Shown one piece after another: positions 32,628 to 41,936 of a stretch of 64,000 bases of DNA. The stretch spans positions 1 through 64,000 of the forward strand of contig JAJZME010000006.1 of the NCBI GenBank assembly GCA_021803035.1, in the 5' to 3' direction. Position 1 is the first letter of the stretch, and each line of letters opens with the position of its first letter. The translations under genes and the position numbers were made by a program. The notes under the pieces are model-generated. The model did not search any database, had not been told where the DNA came from, and saw only the letters and a program-made list of their open reading frames with translations. This stretch comes from Acidobacteriota bacterium. GTDB taxonomy: Bacteria > Acidobacteriota > Terriglobia > Terriglobales > Acidobacteriaceae.

Positions 32628-34541
32628 TTGCATATGCGCTGGTGGCCGCGTACTATCCGCTGGCAGATGCTGGCAGGGCTACTGCTGCTTGAAGTGCTTT
32701 CGCTGGGCCTCTTTTCAGCCGTACTTGTTCATCAGCAGACGCGGAGAGTCTATGAGCATGCGCGGAAGAGACTGGCGTACGATTCCACGTTCCTCGCGAT
32801 GCAGGCCTCGGAGGCGATTGGGCAGCAGCGGTGGGCGCAACTGATTTCCGACGTCAAGCTGACCGTCGCGTCGCCTACGGTGGAGACCGCCATTGTCACC
32901 GACCCGGCCGGCAATGTGCTTGCCGCTAGCAGCATATTCCCGAATCATCGCTCCCTCCTGCCGCCGGAGCGCGCGCAGATTCCGCTGATCAAGGCGGGGC
33001 AATCCAGGGTCTTTCGCTACGAAGGCAACCACTGGGAGGGCGTTCACGGTGTTTACATCGACAACGTATTGCGTGGCTATGCCTGGGTCCAGTTCGACCG
33101 CGGCGAGGCCCGGCGGCAGATCGGTGGGCTGTTGAGCGATCTTTCCGTCTTCGGCTTCATCTGGATTGCGGCCTCGGTGGTGCTGGTGCTGATCATGGCG
33201 CGCACCATAGCCCGGCCGCTGGCGGTTCTGCATGGAGGCACACGCGCGCTGATGACCGCGCCGGAGAGCACCGGAGGCTTTCCGCTGCCCGTCACCGTGC
33301 AGAATGAATTGGGCGACCTGATCGAAGCGTTCAACGGCATGGTTGCGTCGATTGCCGAACAGCGCGCGGGGCTCAATGACACGCTTTCGCTGCTGGATTC
33401 CATGCTTGCGAATGCGCCCATCGGTCTGGCGTTTTTCGACCGCCGTTGCCGGTTTGTGCGCGTCAACCAGGTGTTTGCGTCGATGACCGGCGTGCCGCTG
33501 AGCCGGCACCTGGGCCGCACGCTGCCCGAACTGCTGCCGCAGCCGGTGGCGCAGGTGCTCGAAGATACGGTATTGCGGGTCTTCGCGGAAGAACAGCCTG
33601 TCCGCAATCTGGAATTGAACGGCCATGGCAGCAAGACGAGTCAGTCCTGGACGTGGCTGGCCAGCGCTTATCCGGTGTGGACCAATCCGCAGCAGGTGCG
33701 CTGGGTGGGTGTGATCGTGCTTGATGCCAGCGAGCGCAAGCGCAACGAAGAGGCTTTGCGCAAGACCGAGAAGCTGGCCGCGACGGGCCGCCTTGCCGCT
33801 TCCATCGCCCACGAGATCAACAACCCGCTTGAGGCCATTACCAATCTGCTGTTTCTGCTGCGCAACTTCTGCCAGTTGCAGAACCCGGCGCTGGAATACG
33901 TGACCATGGCCGAGCACGAGGCCCGTCGCATCTCCGAGATTACGCAGCAGACGCTCCGCTTCTATCGCCAATCCACCATGCCCACGCGCGCCAGCATGGC
34001 GGAGATTCTTGATTCCGTGGTCAGCCTGTATCAGGGCCGTCTGAACTCTCTGAACATTCAGGTAGAGCGCAAATACGATCAGGAGATGAATCTGTTCTGT
34101 TTCTCCGGCGAGCTGCGGCAGGTATTTGCCAACCTGGTGGGAAACGCCATCGACGCCACCAGCGCCGGCGGGCGGATTGTCATTCGCGCCCGCCGGTCAC
34201 GTAACTGGAAGGATGCGGCGCAGCCGGGAATCCGCTTTGCCATCGCCGACACCGGAACGGGCATGGACGCGGCGGTGCGGGAACATGCATTTGAGGCCTT
34301 TTTTACCACCAAAGAGGTTACCGGCACCGGCCTCGGGCTATGGGTCAGCCAGGAGATCATCGTCAAACACCGCGGCGTGGTCCATTTGCGCAGCAGGACG
34401 GCGAAGTCGGATAAACCCTCCGGCACCGTTTTTCAGGTGTTCATTCCCGACGACCCCAATTTGTCCGCGGCGGACCGCCCGGTCTTGACTGTTGCTGAAA
34501 ATGGCAACCGCGAAGAGCCGGTTTCTTTACCCCAGTCGTAA
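32628..34541 (+). CDS. Membrane sensor histidine kinase (HAMP-PAS-HisKA-HATPase)
   Basis: The 637-residue protein has an N-terminal helix (about 12-32), a periplasmic sensor region, a second helix (about 172-192), HAMP (to about 245), PAS (about 250-370), HisKA with phospho-accepting H395 in SIAHEINNPLEA, and a HATPase domain (N box NLVGNAIDAT, G1 ADTGTGMD, G2 GTGLGLWVSQEI). No response regulator is adjacent, so it is an orphan or pairs elsewhere. TTG 32628 lies 7 nt after GGAGG, a better fit than ATG 32634 at 13 nt, so TTG is the likely start. TACACT at 32594-32599 is a possible -10 box. Confidence 0.9.
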   Translation: MHMRWWPRTIRWQMLAGLLLLEVLSLGLFSAVLVHQQTRRVYEHARKRLAYDSTFLAMQASEAIGQQRWAQLISDVKLTVASPTVETAIVTDPAGNVLAASSIFPNHRSLLPPERAQIPLIKAGQSRVFRYEGNHWEGVHGVYIDNVLRGYAWVQFDRGEARRQIGGLLSDLSVFGFIWIAASVVLVLIMARTIARPLAVLHGGTRALMTAPESTGGFPLPVTVQNELGDLIEAFNGMVASIAEQRAGLNDTLSLLDSMLANAPIGLAFFDRRCRFVRVNQVFASMTGVPLSRHLGRTLPELLPQPVAQVLEDTVLRVFAEEQPVRNLELNGHGSKTSQSWTWLASAYPVWTNPQQVRWVGVIVLDASERKRNEEALRKTEKLAATGRLAASIAHEINNPLEAITNLLFLLRNFCQLQNPALEYVTMAEHEARRISEITQQTLRFYRQSTMPTRASMAEILDSVVSLYQGRLNSLNIQVERKYDQEMNLFCFSGELRQVFANLVGNAIDATSAGGRIVIRARRSRNWKDAAQPGIRFAIADTGTGMDAAVREHAFEAFFTTKEVTGTGLGLWVSQEIIVKHRGVVHLRSRTAKSDKPSGTVFQVFIPDDPNLSAADRPVLTVAENGNREEPVSLPQS

Positions 34542-34586
34542 AATGCGCTCCGCTGTCCTAAGATGGGATTGAACCGGAATGAGACG

Positions 34587-35240
34587 ATGAGGGCTTGGAG
34601 CGCCAAGTTCAGGGCAAGTCTCAAGATCTGCGGCAGACGGTGGAGAAGCCGATGCTTGCCAGCAGTCTTCATTTGCATTTGCACTCTAGCCTCGGCCCAG
34701 ATGGGCATCGATCTCGCCGCCTTGAATGAATCCGGTCAGATCGTAATTGGCGGCCATTCGACTCCCTACCTTATTCGCCACCTGCCCCCCAGTTCATTTC
34801 CGCAACTTCCCATGGTCATTCAGGACGAACTGACTGACCGCGGTTGTCTCATTCCCCAGACGTATGAAGCGCACCGGCCGGAAAATGTGATTCACGGCAG
34901 CTTTGAGGGGCCGGGCACATCGGACTGGGCGGTTCTTTGCTCGGTGCACGGAATGGTCTCTCTGCTGGTTTTCTTCGGCTCCAACCCGGAGCATCCATAT
35001 ACGCTGGCATCGGAGCCGGAGACCGAGCGGCTGCAGACGTACGATCTCAGCCAATCCCTGGGCTTCAACTGGGGCATCGACCGGGCTTCACCGGGGGATG
35101 TGAGCGAGTCGCAGACGCGCATTTTTCCGCCGCCGCCGCCGCTGACCCACGATGCCATAGCGGATTCGGTGGTCGAGCACAGCACCATCTATCATTACTA
35201 TTCACACGGCGCGTGGACGCTGGTGCAAACCCAAAACTGA
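34587..35240 (+). CDS. Secreted hypothetical protein
   Basis: The protein of about 217 residues has a basic n-region and a hydrophobic stretch (CLPAVFICICTLASAQ) consistent with a signal peptide cut near SAQ. The mature part shows LPMVIQDELTDRGCLIPQTY, WAVLCSVHGMVSLLVFFG, a proline run (FPPPPPPL) and a closing VEHSTIYHYYSHGAWTLVQ. I do not recognise a named family. It may be a periplasmic protein peculiar to this phylum. The start could also be ATG 34563. It lies 45 bp after the kinase gene in the same direction, so the two may be cotranscribed. Confidence 0.6.
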   Translation: MRAWSAKFRASLKICGRRWRSRCLPAVFICICTLASAQMGIDLAALNESGQIVIGGHSTPYLIRHLPPSSFPQLPMVIQDELTDRGCLIPQTYEAHRPENVIHGSFEGPGTSDWAVLCSVHGMVSLLVFFGSNPEHPYTLASEPETERLQTYDLSQSLGFNWGIDRASPGDVSESQTRIFPPPPPLTHDAIADSVVEHSTIYHYYSHGAWTLVQTQN

Positions 35241-35286
35241 GTCCTTGCGGGCGGGAAAAGATCAAACCAGAAGAGGAGCAGATCCC

Positions 35287-36471
35287 ATGCCGGAAGCTGT
35301 GCTTGTCAGCGCCGTCCGGACCCCGGTCGGCCGCGCTCCCAAAGGCGCACTTTCCACTACTCGTCCTGACGATCTGGCCGCGATTGCGTTAAGCGCGACT
35401 TTGGAGCGCGTTCCGGGGCTGGATAGATCCGAAATCGACGATGTGATTCTGGGTTGCGCCCAGCCCGAAGGCGAGCAGGGGATGAATATCGCCCGCATGG
35501 CCGCTTTGCGCGCCGGATTCCCGGTGGAGATTCCCGGAGTGACGGTCAACCGGCTCTGTTCTTCGGGACTGGAGGCCATCGCGCAGGGTGATTTGCGCAT
35601 CCGGGCGGGCGGTGTACACACGGTCATCGCCGGCGGAGTTGAATCCATGAGCCTGATTCCCATGGGTGGCGCCAAACCCAGCCTCAATCCCTGGCTGGCC
35701 GAGCATTATCCGGCCTCGCTGCTGACCATGGGCCTGACCGCCGAGCGCGTGGCGCGGCATTACGGGGTGAGCCGCGAAGATCAGGACGCTTTCGCGCTGG
35801 CCAGCCACCGGAAGGCCCTGGCCGCGCAGGCCGGCGGGCGCTTTGCCGAAGAACTGATACCGGTTCCGATCACCCGCACCGTGCCCGGCGACAAGCCCGG
35901 CAAACCGGTGGTGACCGAGACGATCTTTGCCGCCGATGAAGGCCCGCGCGCCGACACTTCCGCCGATGCGCTGGCCAGGCTGAAGCCGGTGTTTCACGCG
36001 CAGGGAACGGTGACCGCCGGCAATGCGTCGCAAACTTCAGACGGCGCCGCGGCTGTTGTGCTGATGGAAGCCGGCAGGGCACGCGAATTGGGAATCGCGC
36101 CGCTGGCGCGCCTGGTTGCCTATGCCGCCGTGGGCTGCCTGCCGGAAGAGATGGGCATGGGCCCGGTCACCGCCGTTCCCAAAGTGCTGCGGCTGGCAGG
36201 GCTGAAGCTCGACGACATGGGCGTAATCGAGCTGAACGAGGCCTTTGCGGCGCAGGCGCTGGCGGTGATTCGCGAACTGGACCTCGATCCGGAGCGGGTG
36301 AACGTGAATGGCGGCGCCATTGCCCTCGGCCATCCGCTGGGCTGCACGGGCGCCAAGCTGACGGCGACGCTGCTGGCCGAGATGCGCCGGCGCAAGGCGC
36401 GGTTCGGCATGGTGACCATGTGCGTGGGCGGCGGCATGGGCGCGGCGGGCATCTTCGAGCGGCTGGATTAG
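35287..36471 (+). CDS. Acetyl-CoA acyltransferase (thiolase)
   Basis: The 394-residue protein is a thiolase II: acyl-accepting cysteine in [23 protein letters not shown] in the loop region, the histidine motif [11 protein letters not shown], and the second cysteine in [11 protein letters not shown]. It cleaves 3-ketoacyl-CoA or condenses two acetyl-CoA in fatty acid or ketone-body metabolism; MSLIPMGG favours a FadA-type ketoacyl thiolase. AGAGGAG before ATG 35287 fixes the start over the longer open frame from 35245. A perfect palindromic terminator follows. Confidence 0.93.
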   Translation: MPEAVLVSAVRTPVGRAPKGALSTTRPDDLAAIALSATLERVPGLDRSEIDDVILGCAQPEGEQGMNIARMAALRAGFPVEIPGVTVNRLCSSGLEAIAQGDLRIRAGGVHTVIAGGVESMSLIPMGGAKPSLNPWLAEHYPASLLTMGLTAERVARHYGVSREDQDAFALASHRKALAAQAGGRFAEELIPVPITRTVPGDKPGKPVVTETIFAADEGPRADTSADALARLKPVFHAQGTVTAGNASQTSDGAAAVVLMEAGRARELGIAPLARLVAYAAVGCLPEEMGMGPVTAVPKVLRLAGLKLDDMGVIELNEAFAAQALAVIRELDLDPERVNVNGGAIALGHPLGCTGAKLTATLLAEMRRRKARFGMVTMCVGGGMGAAGIFERLD

Positions 36472-36489
36472 CAGGAGCCGGAGGCTGGA

Positions 36490-36531
36490 GAAACAGCAAC
36501 AGCCGGGAGCGCTCCCGGCTGTTGCTGTTTC
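36490..36531. terminator. 42-bp perfect palindrome, bidirectional terminator
   Basis: Two 21-base arms (left arm begins GAAACAGCAACAGCC, right arm ends TGTTGCTGTTTC) form one uninterrupted palindrome between the convergent thiolase and rpsT genes. Any loop must come from the central bases (GAGCGCTC). The GC-rich inner part and A/T-bearing ends suit a transcription terminator acting on both strands. Confidence 0.75.
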
Positions 36532-36559
36532 CATGCTGCTTCAAAAAAGCTGCGGCGAA

Positions 36560-36835
36560 CTATGCCTTGGCTGTGGCCAGGGCCTTCAGCCGCGCATTCA
36601 GACGGCTCTTGTAACGGGACGCTGTGTTGTCGTGGAGAACGCCCTTTTGCACGCTCTTGTCGAGGGCGGAGACCGTTTCGCGATACTGTGCCTGGGCGGC
36701 CTGGGCATCGCCCTTGGCCAGCGCCTCGCGCATGGCGCGCAGGCTGCCGCGCATGCGGCTGCGGTTGGCGCGGTTCACTTCCGTGCGTTTCTCGGTCTGG
36801 CGGGCGCGCTTCAGCGCAGATACGTGGTTTGCCAT
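36560..36835 (-). CDS. rpsT: 30S ribosomal protein S20
   Basis: This 91-residue, strongly basic protein matches S20: [20 protein letters not shown] at the start, [16 protein letters not shown], and [18 protein letters not shown] near the end. S20 binds 16S rRNA in the body of the small subunit and joins early in assembly. It stands alone, converging on the thiolase across the 42-bp palindrome, with its promoter in the 36836-36968 interval. Confidence 0.97.
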   Translation of the reverse strand: MANHVSALKRARQTEKRTEVNRANRSRMRGSLRAMREALAKGDAQAAQAQYRETVSALDKSVQKGVLHDNTASRYKSRLNARLKALATAKA

Positions 36836-36968
36836 GATGCTTCCTTAATTTCAATCAGGATGATGCGGTAAAGAATGCAAGCCGAGCCGCATCCCTCGCA
36901 ATTTCTTAGTCTATGGGAAACGCGGGCGAGGGTCAATGGCGGGTTGGATCCGCAGTGGCTCGCCGACG

Positions 36969-37820
36969 TCAAGCCGGGTTGAGCAGGCCGAGATTTTTCC
37001 ACAGCCGCATTGTGGGTTCGGCCTGGTTGATGGTGTAGAAGTGCAGTCCCGGCGCGCCGTTGCGCAGCAGTGTTTGGCAGAGGCGGGTCACCACCTCCAC
37101 ACCGAAGTCCACCAGCGCCTGCTTGTCGTCCTGCAACTGCTCAAGCCGGAGCCGGACCCAGCGGGGTAAATCGGCACCGCAGCCGTTACAAAAGCGCACC
37201 GTGTTGGCATAGCCGGTGATGGGCATGATGCCGGGCACCACGGGCACGCGGATGCCGGCCCTGGCGCAGCGGTCCATGAAGTCGAAGTAGGCGTCGGCGT
37301 TGTAGAACAGTTGCGTAATCGCTCCGTCCGCGCCGGCCTCGACCTTGCGGCAAAAATGCTCGAAGTCCACCGCGGGGCTGGACGCCTGCGGGTGCATCTC
37401 GGGATAGGCGGCCACTTCGATTCTGAAGGCGTCGCCGTGGGTCTCGCGGATAAAGCGCACCAGCTCGATGGCGTAGCGAAACTCGCCCGGCGCCGCGGTG
37501 CTGAGCGCAGTTGCGGGCAGATCGCCGCGCAGGGCCACAATGCGCTTGATGCCCGCCGCACGGTAGCGGTCCAAGAGCGCAGCCACATGCGCGCGCGTCG
37601 AGCCCACGCAGGTGAGGTGTGGCGCCGCCTCAATGCCGGACTGCTCTACCACTTTCATCAGCGTCTGGTAGGTCCCGTCCTGCGTGGAGCCGCCCGCGCC
37701 GTAGGTCACGGAGAAATAATCCGGCCGCAGCGAGGCAAGCTGGTCGATTACGGCCGGCAGCCTGGCGGCACTCTCGGGCGTGCGCGGAGGGAAAAGCTCG
37801 AAGGAAAAGCTATGCGGCAT
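36969..37820 (-). CDS. metF: Methylenetetrahydrofolate reductase
   Basis: The protein of 283 residues matches MetF: FSFELFPPRTPES with the catalytic glutamate, SVTYGAGGSTQDGT, HLTCVGSTRAHVAALLDRYR, IKRIVALRGDLP, and ITQLFYNADAYFDFMDRC. It is an FAD enzyme reducing 5,10-methylene-THF to 5-methyl-THF for methionine synthesis. The frame stays open upstream to 37964, but the family start is MPHSFSFELFPP at 37820. It lies 224 bp downstream of ahcY in the same direction, with two hairpins between them, so co-transcription is uncertain. It could also link folate to the corrinoid methyltransferase operon. Confidence 0.94.
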   Translation of the reverse strand: MPHSFSFELFPPRTPESAARLPAVIDQLASLRPDYFSVTYGAGGSTQDGTYQTLMKVVEQSGIEAAPHLTCVGSTRAHVAALLDRYRAAGIKRIVALRGDLPATALSTAAPGEFRYAIELVRFIRETHGDAFRIEVAAYPEMHPQASSPAVDFEHFCRKVEAGADGAITQLFYNADAYFDFMDRCARAGIRVPVVPGIMPITGYANTVRFCNGCGADLPRWVRLRLEQLQDDKQALVDFGVEVVTRLCQTLLRNGAPGLHFYTINQAEPTMRLWKNLGLLNPA

Positions 37821-37866
37821 GGTGAAGCACCCGTCTTCCAGACATCGGCATGAAATCAATACACCA

Positions 37867-37893
37867 GGCGCGGACCAATCGAAGGTCCGCGCC
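37867..37893. repeat. GC-rich hairpin in the metF leader
   Basis: A perfect 10-bp stem GGCGCGGACC / GGTCCGCGCC with a 7-nt loop lies 47 bp before the metF start. On the plus strand it is followed by GATTTT; on the minus strand, the direction of ahcY and metF, no T-run follows. It may be an attenuator or partial terminator between ahcY and metF. Confidence 0.45.
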
Positions 37894-37950
37894 GATTTTA
37901 AAGCCTTTAGGCCAGCAGCTCGTACCGTGTCCGCGTAGAAATTGTTAGCT

Positions 37951-37976
37951 CCCAGGTCCCACAATCGGGACCTGGG
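37951..37976. repeat. REP-like hairpin, copy 2
   Basis: A perfect 10-bp stem CCCAGGTCCC / GGGACCTGGG with a 6-nt loop. Together with the following GCGCCCA it resembles the hairpin at 18483-18502 and its flank, marking a small interspersed family. Confidence 0.55.
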
Positions 37977-38044
37977 GCGCCCAAATCCGCGGAGTTAATT
38001 CCGAAGACATGAGGACGCGGCACGCGGAGCTAATAGCTGCCAGT

Positions 38045-39475
38045 TCAGTATCTGTAATGCTCGGCCTTGAACGGCCCGTCGACCGGCACGCCGATGTAGT
38101 CGGCCTGCTTCTGGCTCAGCTTTGTCAGCTTGACGCCGATCTTCTCCAGGTGCAGCCGCGCCACCTCTTCGTCCAGCTTCTTCGGCAGCGTATAGACGGC
38201 CGGCTTGTAACTGTCGCGGTTCTTCCATAGATCGATCTGCGCCAGCGTCTGGTTGGCAAAGCTGTTGCTCATTACAAAGCTGGGGTGGCCGGTGGCGCAG
38301 CCCAGGTTCACCAGCCGCCCTTCGGCCAGGATGAAGATGCTGTGTCCGTCAGGGAAGGTGTATTTGTCCACCTGCGGCTTGATGTTGATCTTCTCGACGC
38401 CCGGCTCGGAGTTCAGGCGGTCCATCTGGATTTCGTTGTCGAAGTGGCCGATGTTGCAGACGATGGCCTGGTCCTTCATGCCTTTCATGTGCTCCAGGGT
38501 GATGATGTCGGTATTGCCGGTGCAGGTGACGTAGATGTCGCCGCGGCCCAGCGTATCCTCGACGGTCGCGACCTCGAAGCCCTCCATCGCCGCCTGCAGA
38601 GCATTGATGGGGTCGATCTCCGTGACGATGATCCTTGCTCCCATGCCGCGCAGCGAGTGGCTCGAGCCTTTGCCCACGTCGCCGTAGCCGCAGATGACCG
38701 CAATCTTGCCGGCCATCATTACGTCCGTGGCGCGCTTGATGCCGTCGGCCAGCGATTCGCGGCAGCCGTACAGGTTGTCGAACTTGCTCTTGGTGACCGA
38801 ATCGTTGACGTTGATGGCGGGAATCAGCAGTGTGCCCTGCTCCATCATCTTGTAGAGCCGGTGCACGCCGGTGGTCGTTTCCTCGCTGACGCCGCGCCAC
38901 TCCTTCACCACCTTGTGCCAGTGCTGCGGGTCTTCGGCGTGGACCTTTTTCAGCAGGTCCTTGATTACCTGCTCCTCGTGGTTGCCGCTGGGCGAGTCCA
39001 CCCACTTGTCGCCGTTTTCCAGCTCGTATCCCTTGTGGATCAGCAGCGTCGCGTCGCCGCCGTCGTCCACTACCAGTTGCGGGCCTTTGCCGCCCTTGTG
39101 GCTCAGCGCCTGGTAGGTGCACCACCAATAGTCCTCCAGTGTTTCGCCCTTCCAGGCAAACACCGGCACGCCCGCCGCCGCAATCGCCGCCGCCGCATGG
39201 TCCTGGGTGGAGAAGATGTTGCAGCTTGCCCAGCGCACCTCCGCGCCCAGGCTTACCAGCGTCTCAATCAGCACCGCCGTCTGAATCGTCATGTGCAGCG
39301 AGCCGGTTATACGCACGCCAGCCAGGGGCTTTTCCCCCGCATACTTGTTGCGGATTGCCATCAGGCCCGGCATCTCCTGCTCGGCGATGATGATCTCCTT
39401 GCGTCCCCAATCGACCAGGGACATATCGGCCACTTTGTAGGCCAATTCTTTCGCTTCCAGCGTCGAGCTTGCCAT
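38045..39475 (-). CDS. ahcY: Adenosylhomocysteinase
   Basis: The 476-residue protein is S-adenosylhomocysteine hydrolase: [18 protein letters not shown] and [15 protein letters not shown] near the start, NAD motif [12 protein letters not shown] in the middle, and a closing [11 protein letters not shown]. It splits S-adenosylhomocysteine into adenosine and homocysteine, removing the product inhibitor of SAM methyltransferases. The insertion [18 protein letters not shown] is normal for bacterial forms. It is divergent from a SahR-like regulator-methyltransferase gene across about 40-75 bp with a palindrome (39489-39508), suggesting feedback control by S-adenosylhomocysteine. Confidence 0.97.
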   Translation of the reverse strand: MASSTLEAKELAYKVADMSLVDWGRKEIIIAEQEMPGLMAIRNKYAGEKPLAGVRITGSLHMTIQTAVLIETLVSLGAEVRWASCNIFSTQDHAAAAIAAAGVPVFAWKGETLEDYWWCTYQALSHKGGKGPQLVVDDGGDATLLIHKGYELENGDKWVDSPSGNHEEQVIKDLLKKVHAEDPQHWHKVVKEWRGVSEETTTGVHRLYKMMEQGTLLIPAINVNDSVTKSKFDNLYGCRESLADGIKRATDVMMAGKIAVICGYGDVGKGSSHSLRGMGARIIVTEIDPINALQAAMEGFEVATVEDTLGRGDIYVTCTGNTDIITLEHMKGMKDQAIVCNIGHFDNEIQMDRLNSEPGVEKINIKPQVDKYTFPDGHSIFILAEGRLVNLGCATGHPSFVMSNSFANQTLAQIDLWKNRDSYKPAVYTLPKKLDEEVARLHLEKIGVKLTKLSQKQADYIGVPVDGPFKAEHYRY

Positions 39476-39488
39476 GCGGATTCTCCTT

Positions 39489-39508
39489 ATATCGTGCTAT
39501 CGTGATAT
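39489..39508. promoter_or_regulatory. ArsR-type operator candidate upstream of ahcY
   Basis: ATATC-N10-GATAT, an imperfect palindrome that also contains the direct repeat TATCGTG, lies 13 bp before the ahcY start and just upstream of the ArsR-type gene. ATATC/GATAT half sites are typical for ArsR-family dimers. It is the obvious site for the divergent regulator. Confidence 0.5.
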
Positions 39509-39550
39509 GTTGATGTGTATCAGAAACATCCGGAGCCGTCAACCATTTCC

Positions 39551-40498
39551 ATGCCCCGCCTTGTGAAGGTTCTTCGCGTCGCAGCCGATCCCAACCGGCT
39601 GCGCATTTTGGTGCTTCTGCGCGCCGAGCCGCTTTCCGTGGCCGAGCTGCAGGAGATTCTCGGCATGGGGCAAAGCACCATCTCCACGCACCTTTCGCAG
39701 CTCAAGCAGGCGGGCCTTGTGGAAGACCGGCGCAGCGGCAAGAGCAGCCTCTACCGCCTTGCCGCGATTCCTGAGGCCTTTGCTCCGGCCAGAGACGGGT
39801 TATTGGACAACCTTCTGGACCACGCCGCGGCGGAAATTCCCGAAGCACCGGGCGACCGGGCTGCCATGCTGCGCGTGCTGCGCAAGCGCCAGGACCGGAT
39901 GCGCGCTTTCTTCGACTCGGTGGCCGGCCGGCTGGGCCGCGATTACGTCCCGGGCAAGTCGTGGAAGAGCCTGGCGGAAGCTTTGTTGCGGCTGATGCCG
40001 CCGCTCACCATTGCCGATCTCGGTTCGGGCGAGGGCTCTTTTGCGCTGCTGCTGGCCCAGCGCGCGAAAAGAGTGATTGCTGTCGACAGTTCCGCCCGCA
40101 TGATCGATGTCGGCCGCGAGCAGGCCGTCCGCCACGGTGTCGTCAGCGTCGAGTTCCGCCTCGGCGACATCGAGGAGGTGCCCATTGGCGACGGGGAAGT
40201 GGATCTGGTCTTCTTTTCGCAGTCGCTGCATCACGCTCTGCATCCCGAGCGCGCCTTGGAGGAAGCCTGGCGCATTCTCGTTCCCGGCGGCCGCATCGCC
40301 GTTCTGGACCTGCTCAAGCACCGCTTTGAAGAAGCCCGCGAGCTTTACGCCGACCAGTGGCTGGGCTTCAGCGAAGCCGAGCTGGAAAGCATGCTGGAAG
40401 ATGCCGGATTTAGCAGCGTGCAGGCTTCGGTGGTGGACAAGGAGCCGGAAACGCCGCAGTTTCAGACGCTGCTGGCGGTGGGGGACAAGGCGGGTTAG
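39551..40498 (+). CDS. ArsR-type regulator fused to a SAM methyltransferase domain (SahR-like)
   Basis: This protein of about 315 residues starts with a winged helix (residues 5-75; RILVLLRAEPLSVAELQEIL and GQSTISTHLSQLKQAGLV), followed by a linker and a class I methyltransferase domain (about 140-305; IADLGSGEGSFALLLA with the SAM glycines, SSARMIDVGREQA, SQSLHHALHPERAL). ArsR-methyltransferase fusions next to ahcY resemble SahR, which senses S-adenosylhomocysteine and controls the SAM cycle. The SAM/SAH pocket could be the sensor. It is divergent from ahcY. Start could be GTG 39515, adding 12 residues. It lacks the cysteines of metal-sensing ArsR in the helix, supporting a non-metal ligand. 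Confidence 0.85.
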   Translation: MPRLVKVLRVAADPNRLRILVLLRAEPLSVAELQEILGMGQSTISTHLSQLKQAGLVEDRRSGKSSLYRLAAIPEAFAPARDGLLDNLLDHAAAEIPEAPGDRAAMLRVLRKRQDRMRAFFDSVAGRLGRDYVPGKSWKSLAEALLRLMPPLTIADLGSGEGSFALLLAQRAKRVIAVDSSARMIDVGREQAVRHGVVSVEFRLGDIEEVPIGDGEVDLVFFSQSLHHALHPERALEEAWRILVPGGRIAVLDLLKHRFEEARELYADQWLGFSEAELESMLEDAGFSSVQASVVDKEPETPQFQTLLAVGDKAG

Positions 40499-40642
40499 CC
40501 CGGGAGCGGGCAGTTGGTGCGAGGGCGCTTCGATTGATTGACGGTACTCGATTGATAGTTGCGCGGCGGCAATCCATCTTCGAAGGCGGCTTGCAGATCA
40601 TTTTCGGCTGCAACAGCGAAAAATGCTTCATGCCCATGCGGC

Positions 40643-41824
40643 TCAGGTGGCCAGGTTTGCAGTCGGGATGTCGTGCCCGACTCTTCTTCGCATCGCGTAG
40701 AGATACCAGCCGAGCCAAGCTGGAGCGGTCCAGAGATAAAGGGGCGACGGCATTTGAACGTGGGCCAGCGCGCAGGCCAATCCCGCACCGGCGATCAGGC
40801 CAAAGAGGACCAGTGCGCGCAGGGACTTTTCTGCCTGATACAGCCCGGCGAGGATGGCAGGCCACAAGATGGTTTGATCGCTGTACCACGCATAGGGTGT
40901 GCAAACAACCGAGACCAGCAGGAGCAGCAGGCCATGACTCCGCCAATCCCAGCGGTCGCGGTGCGCGCGAAAATACCACACGGCCCAGATGCAGCCGGCC
41001 GCCTCGGGCAGGAATTCAAGCCACCGGGCGTGGCGATCGATAAGAAATCGCATGGTGACGCCGACAGTCGGCAGGTACACATCCATAACACGCGTTGACT
41101 GCATCATCTGCGCGTATTGCGTCCAGACCTGTGGGGCCAGGCAGAGAGTGAGTGCGCAGGAGGCAGCGAGGGCGACCAGAAAGCCGGCAATGACGCGGAA
41201 CTCGCGCCGGTGCACCGACCAAAGTAGCAGCACGACGGCGCAGAGCAGGAAGAGGTGGGGCTTGAGCACCGTGAGGACCAGTCCCGCGCCTGCCAGCCAA
41301 GGCCGTGACTTATAGAGCCAAAGAAAAATCACGACGTCGAACAGGAGGAAGATGCCGATCTGCCCGGCCATCAAACTTGCCAGCGCGGGCGGGAAGACAT
41401 AGGCGATCAGATGGATGCGACTTTTCGGCCGGCCCCGTAGCTGCACGAGCATTGCGGCGGACACCCCCAGGCAGCCAAGCGACGCGAGCGACCACAGTAT
41501 CAGTCCAATTTTGGCGCTGAGGTAACCCAGTGGCCAGGCCAGGAGCAAAATAATAGGAGGACTAAACGTAACCTTAGGCGAGTTTCCCAGGAGTCCGGCA
41601 CTTTTTTCCAGAAGCAGGATTGCACGCGGATCATAAGGATTTCCGCCGTGCGCAACCTGTTGTCCCGCGGCCCAATACTGGATGAAATCTCGCTTGGTAG
41701 CACTCCGGTTTGTCAGGCCGATTGCATAAAGCAGAGTCACGATGCACACGCCGGAGGCGACGATGCCGGCCGCGGCAAGCACGCGCAAAGGATCTCTGCT
41801 TCGACGCACGGTCTCTCCAGTCAT
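40643..41824 (-). CDS. GT87-type (DUF2029) membrane mannosyltransferase-like protein
   Basis: The protein of about 393 residues has roughly 10 hydrophobic helices, an early acidic motif in KRDFIQYWAAG, and a loop GGNPYDPRAILLLEK, a layout shared with GT87/DUF2029 polyprenyl-phosphate mannosyltransferases (PimE-like). Later segments include VLTVLKPHLFLLCAVVLLLW and VCTPYAWYSDQTIL. It probably adds a sugar from a lipid carrier at the outer face of the inner membrane; the acceptor is unknown. ATG 41824 is used because the longer open frame adds a non-family N-terminus. It follows ada in the same direction after a 22-bp palindrome. Confidence 0.8.
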   Translation of the reverse strand: MTGETVRRSRDPLRVLAAAGIVASGVCIVTLLYAIGLTNRSATKRDFIQYWAAGQQVAHGGNPYDPRAILLLEKSAGLLGNSPKVTFSPPIILLLAWPLGYLSAKIGLILWSLASLGCLGVSAAMLVQLRGRPKSRIHLIAYVFPPALASLMAGQIGIFLLFDVVIFLWLYKSRPWLAGAGLVLTVLKPHLFLLCAVVLLLWSVHRREFRVIAGFLVALAASCALTLCLAPQVWTQYAQMMQSTRVMDVYLPTVGVTMRFLIDRHARWLEFLPEAAGCIWAVWYFRAHRDRWDWRSHGLLLLLVSVVCTPYAWYSDQTILWPAILAGLYQAEKSLRALVLFGLIAGAGLACALAHVQMPSPLYLWTAPAWLGWYLYAMRRRVGHDIPTANLAT

Positions 41825-41866
41825 AAACGGATTGTCGCAAATCTCCGGGCTACTACACCACCAGAG

Positions 41867-41888
41867 CCGCCTTGCCGCGGCAAGGCGG
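41867..41888. repeat. 22-bp perfect palindrome between ada and the GT87 gene
   Basis: CCGCCTTGCCGCGGCAAGG plus CGG at 41867-41888 is fully self-complementary. It sits 49 bp after the ada stop in the direction of transcription and may form a terminator-like hairpin or be a repeat; no T-run follows on the minus strand. Confidence 0.5.
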
Positions 41889-41936
41889 GGGCTATCGCTA
41901 CACAGCATTCAGCGCTGGCAGGTGCCTTTGAGTGCT

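Noticed and set aside
38285-39505. Long plus-strand frame (406 codons) opposite ahcY
   Set aside because: Antisense to highly conserved adenosylhomocysteinase; no independent motif or ribosome-binding site.
39476-39514. Possible SAH riboswitch before ahcY
   Set aside because: The leader is too short and is occupied by an ArsR-type palindrome; a protein regulator is the better explanation.
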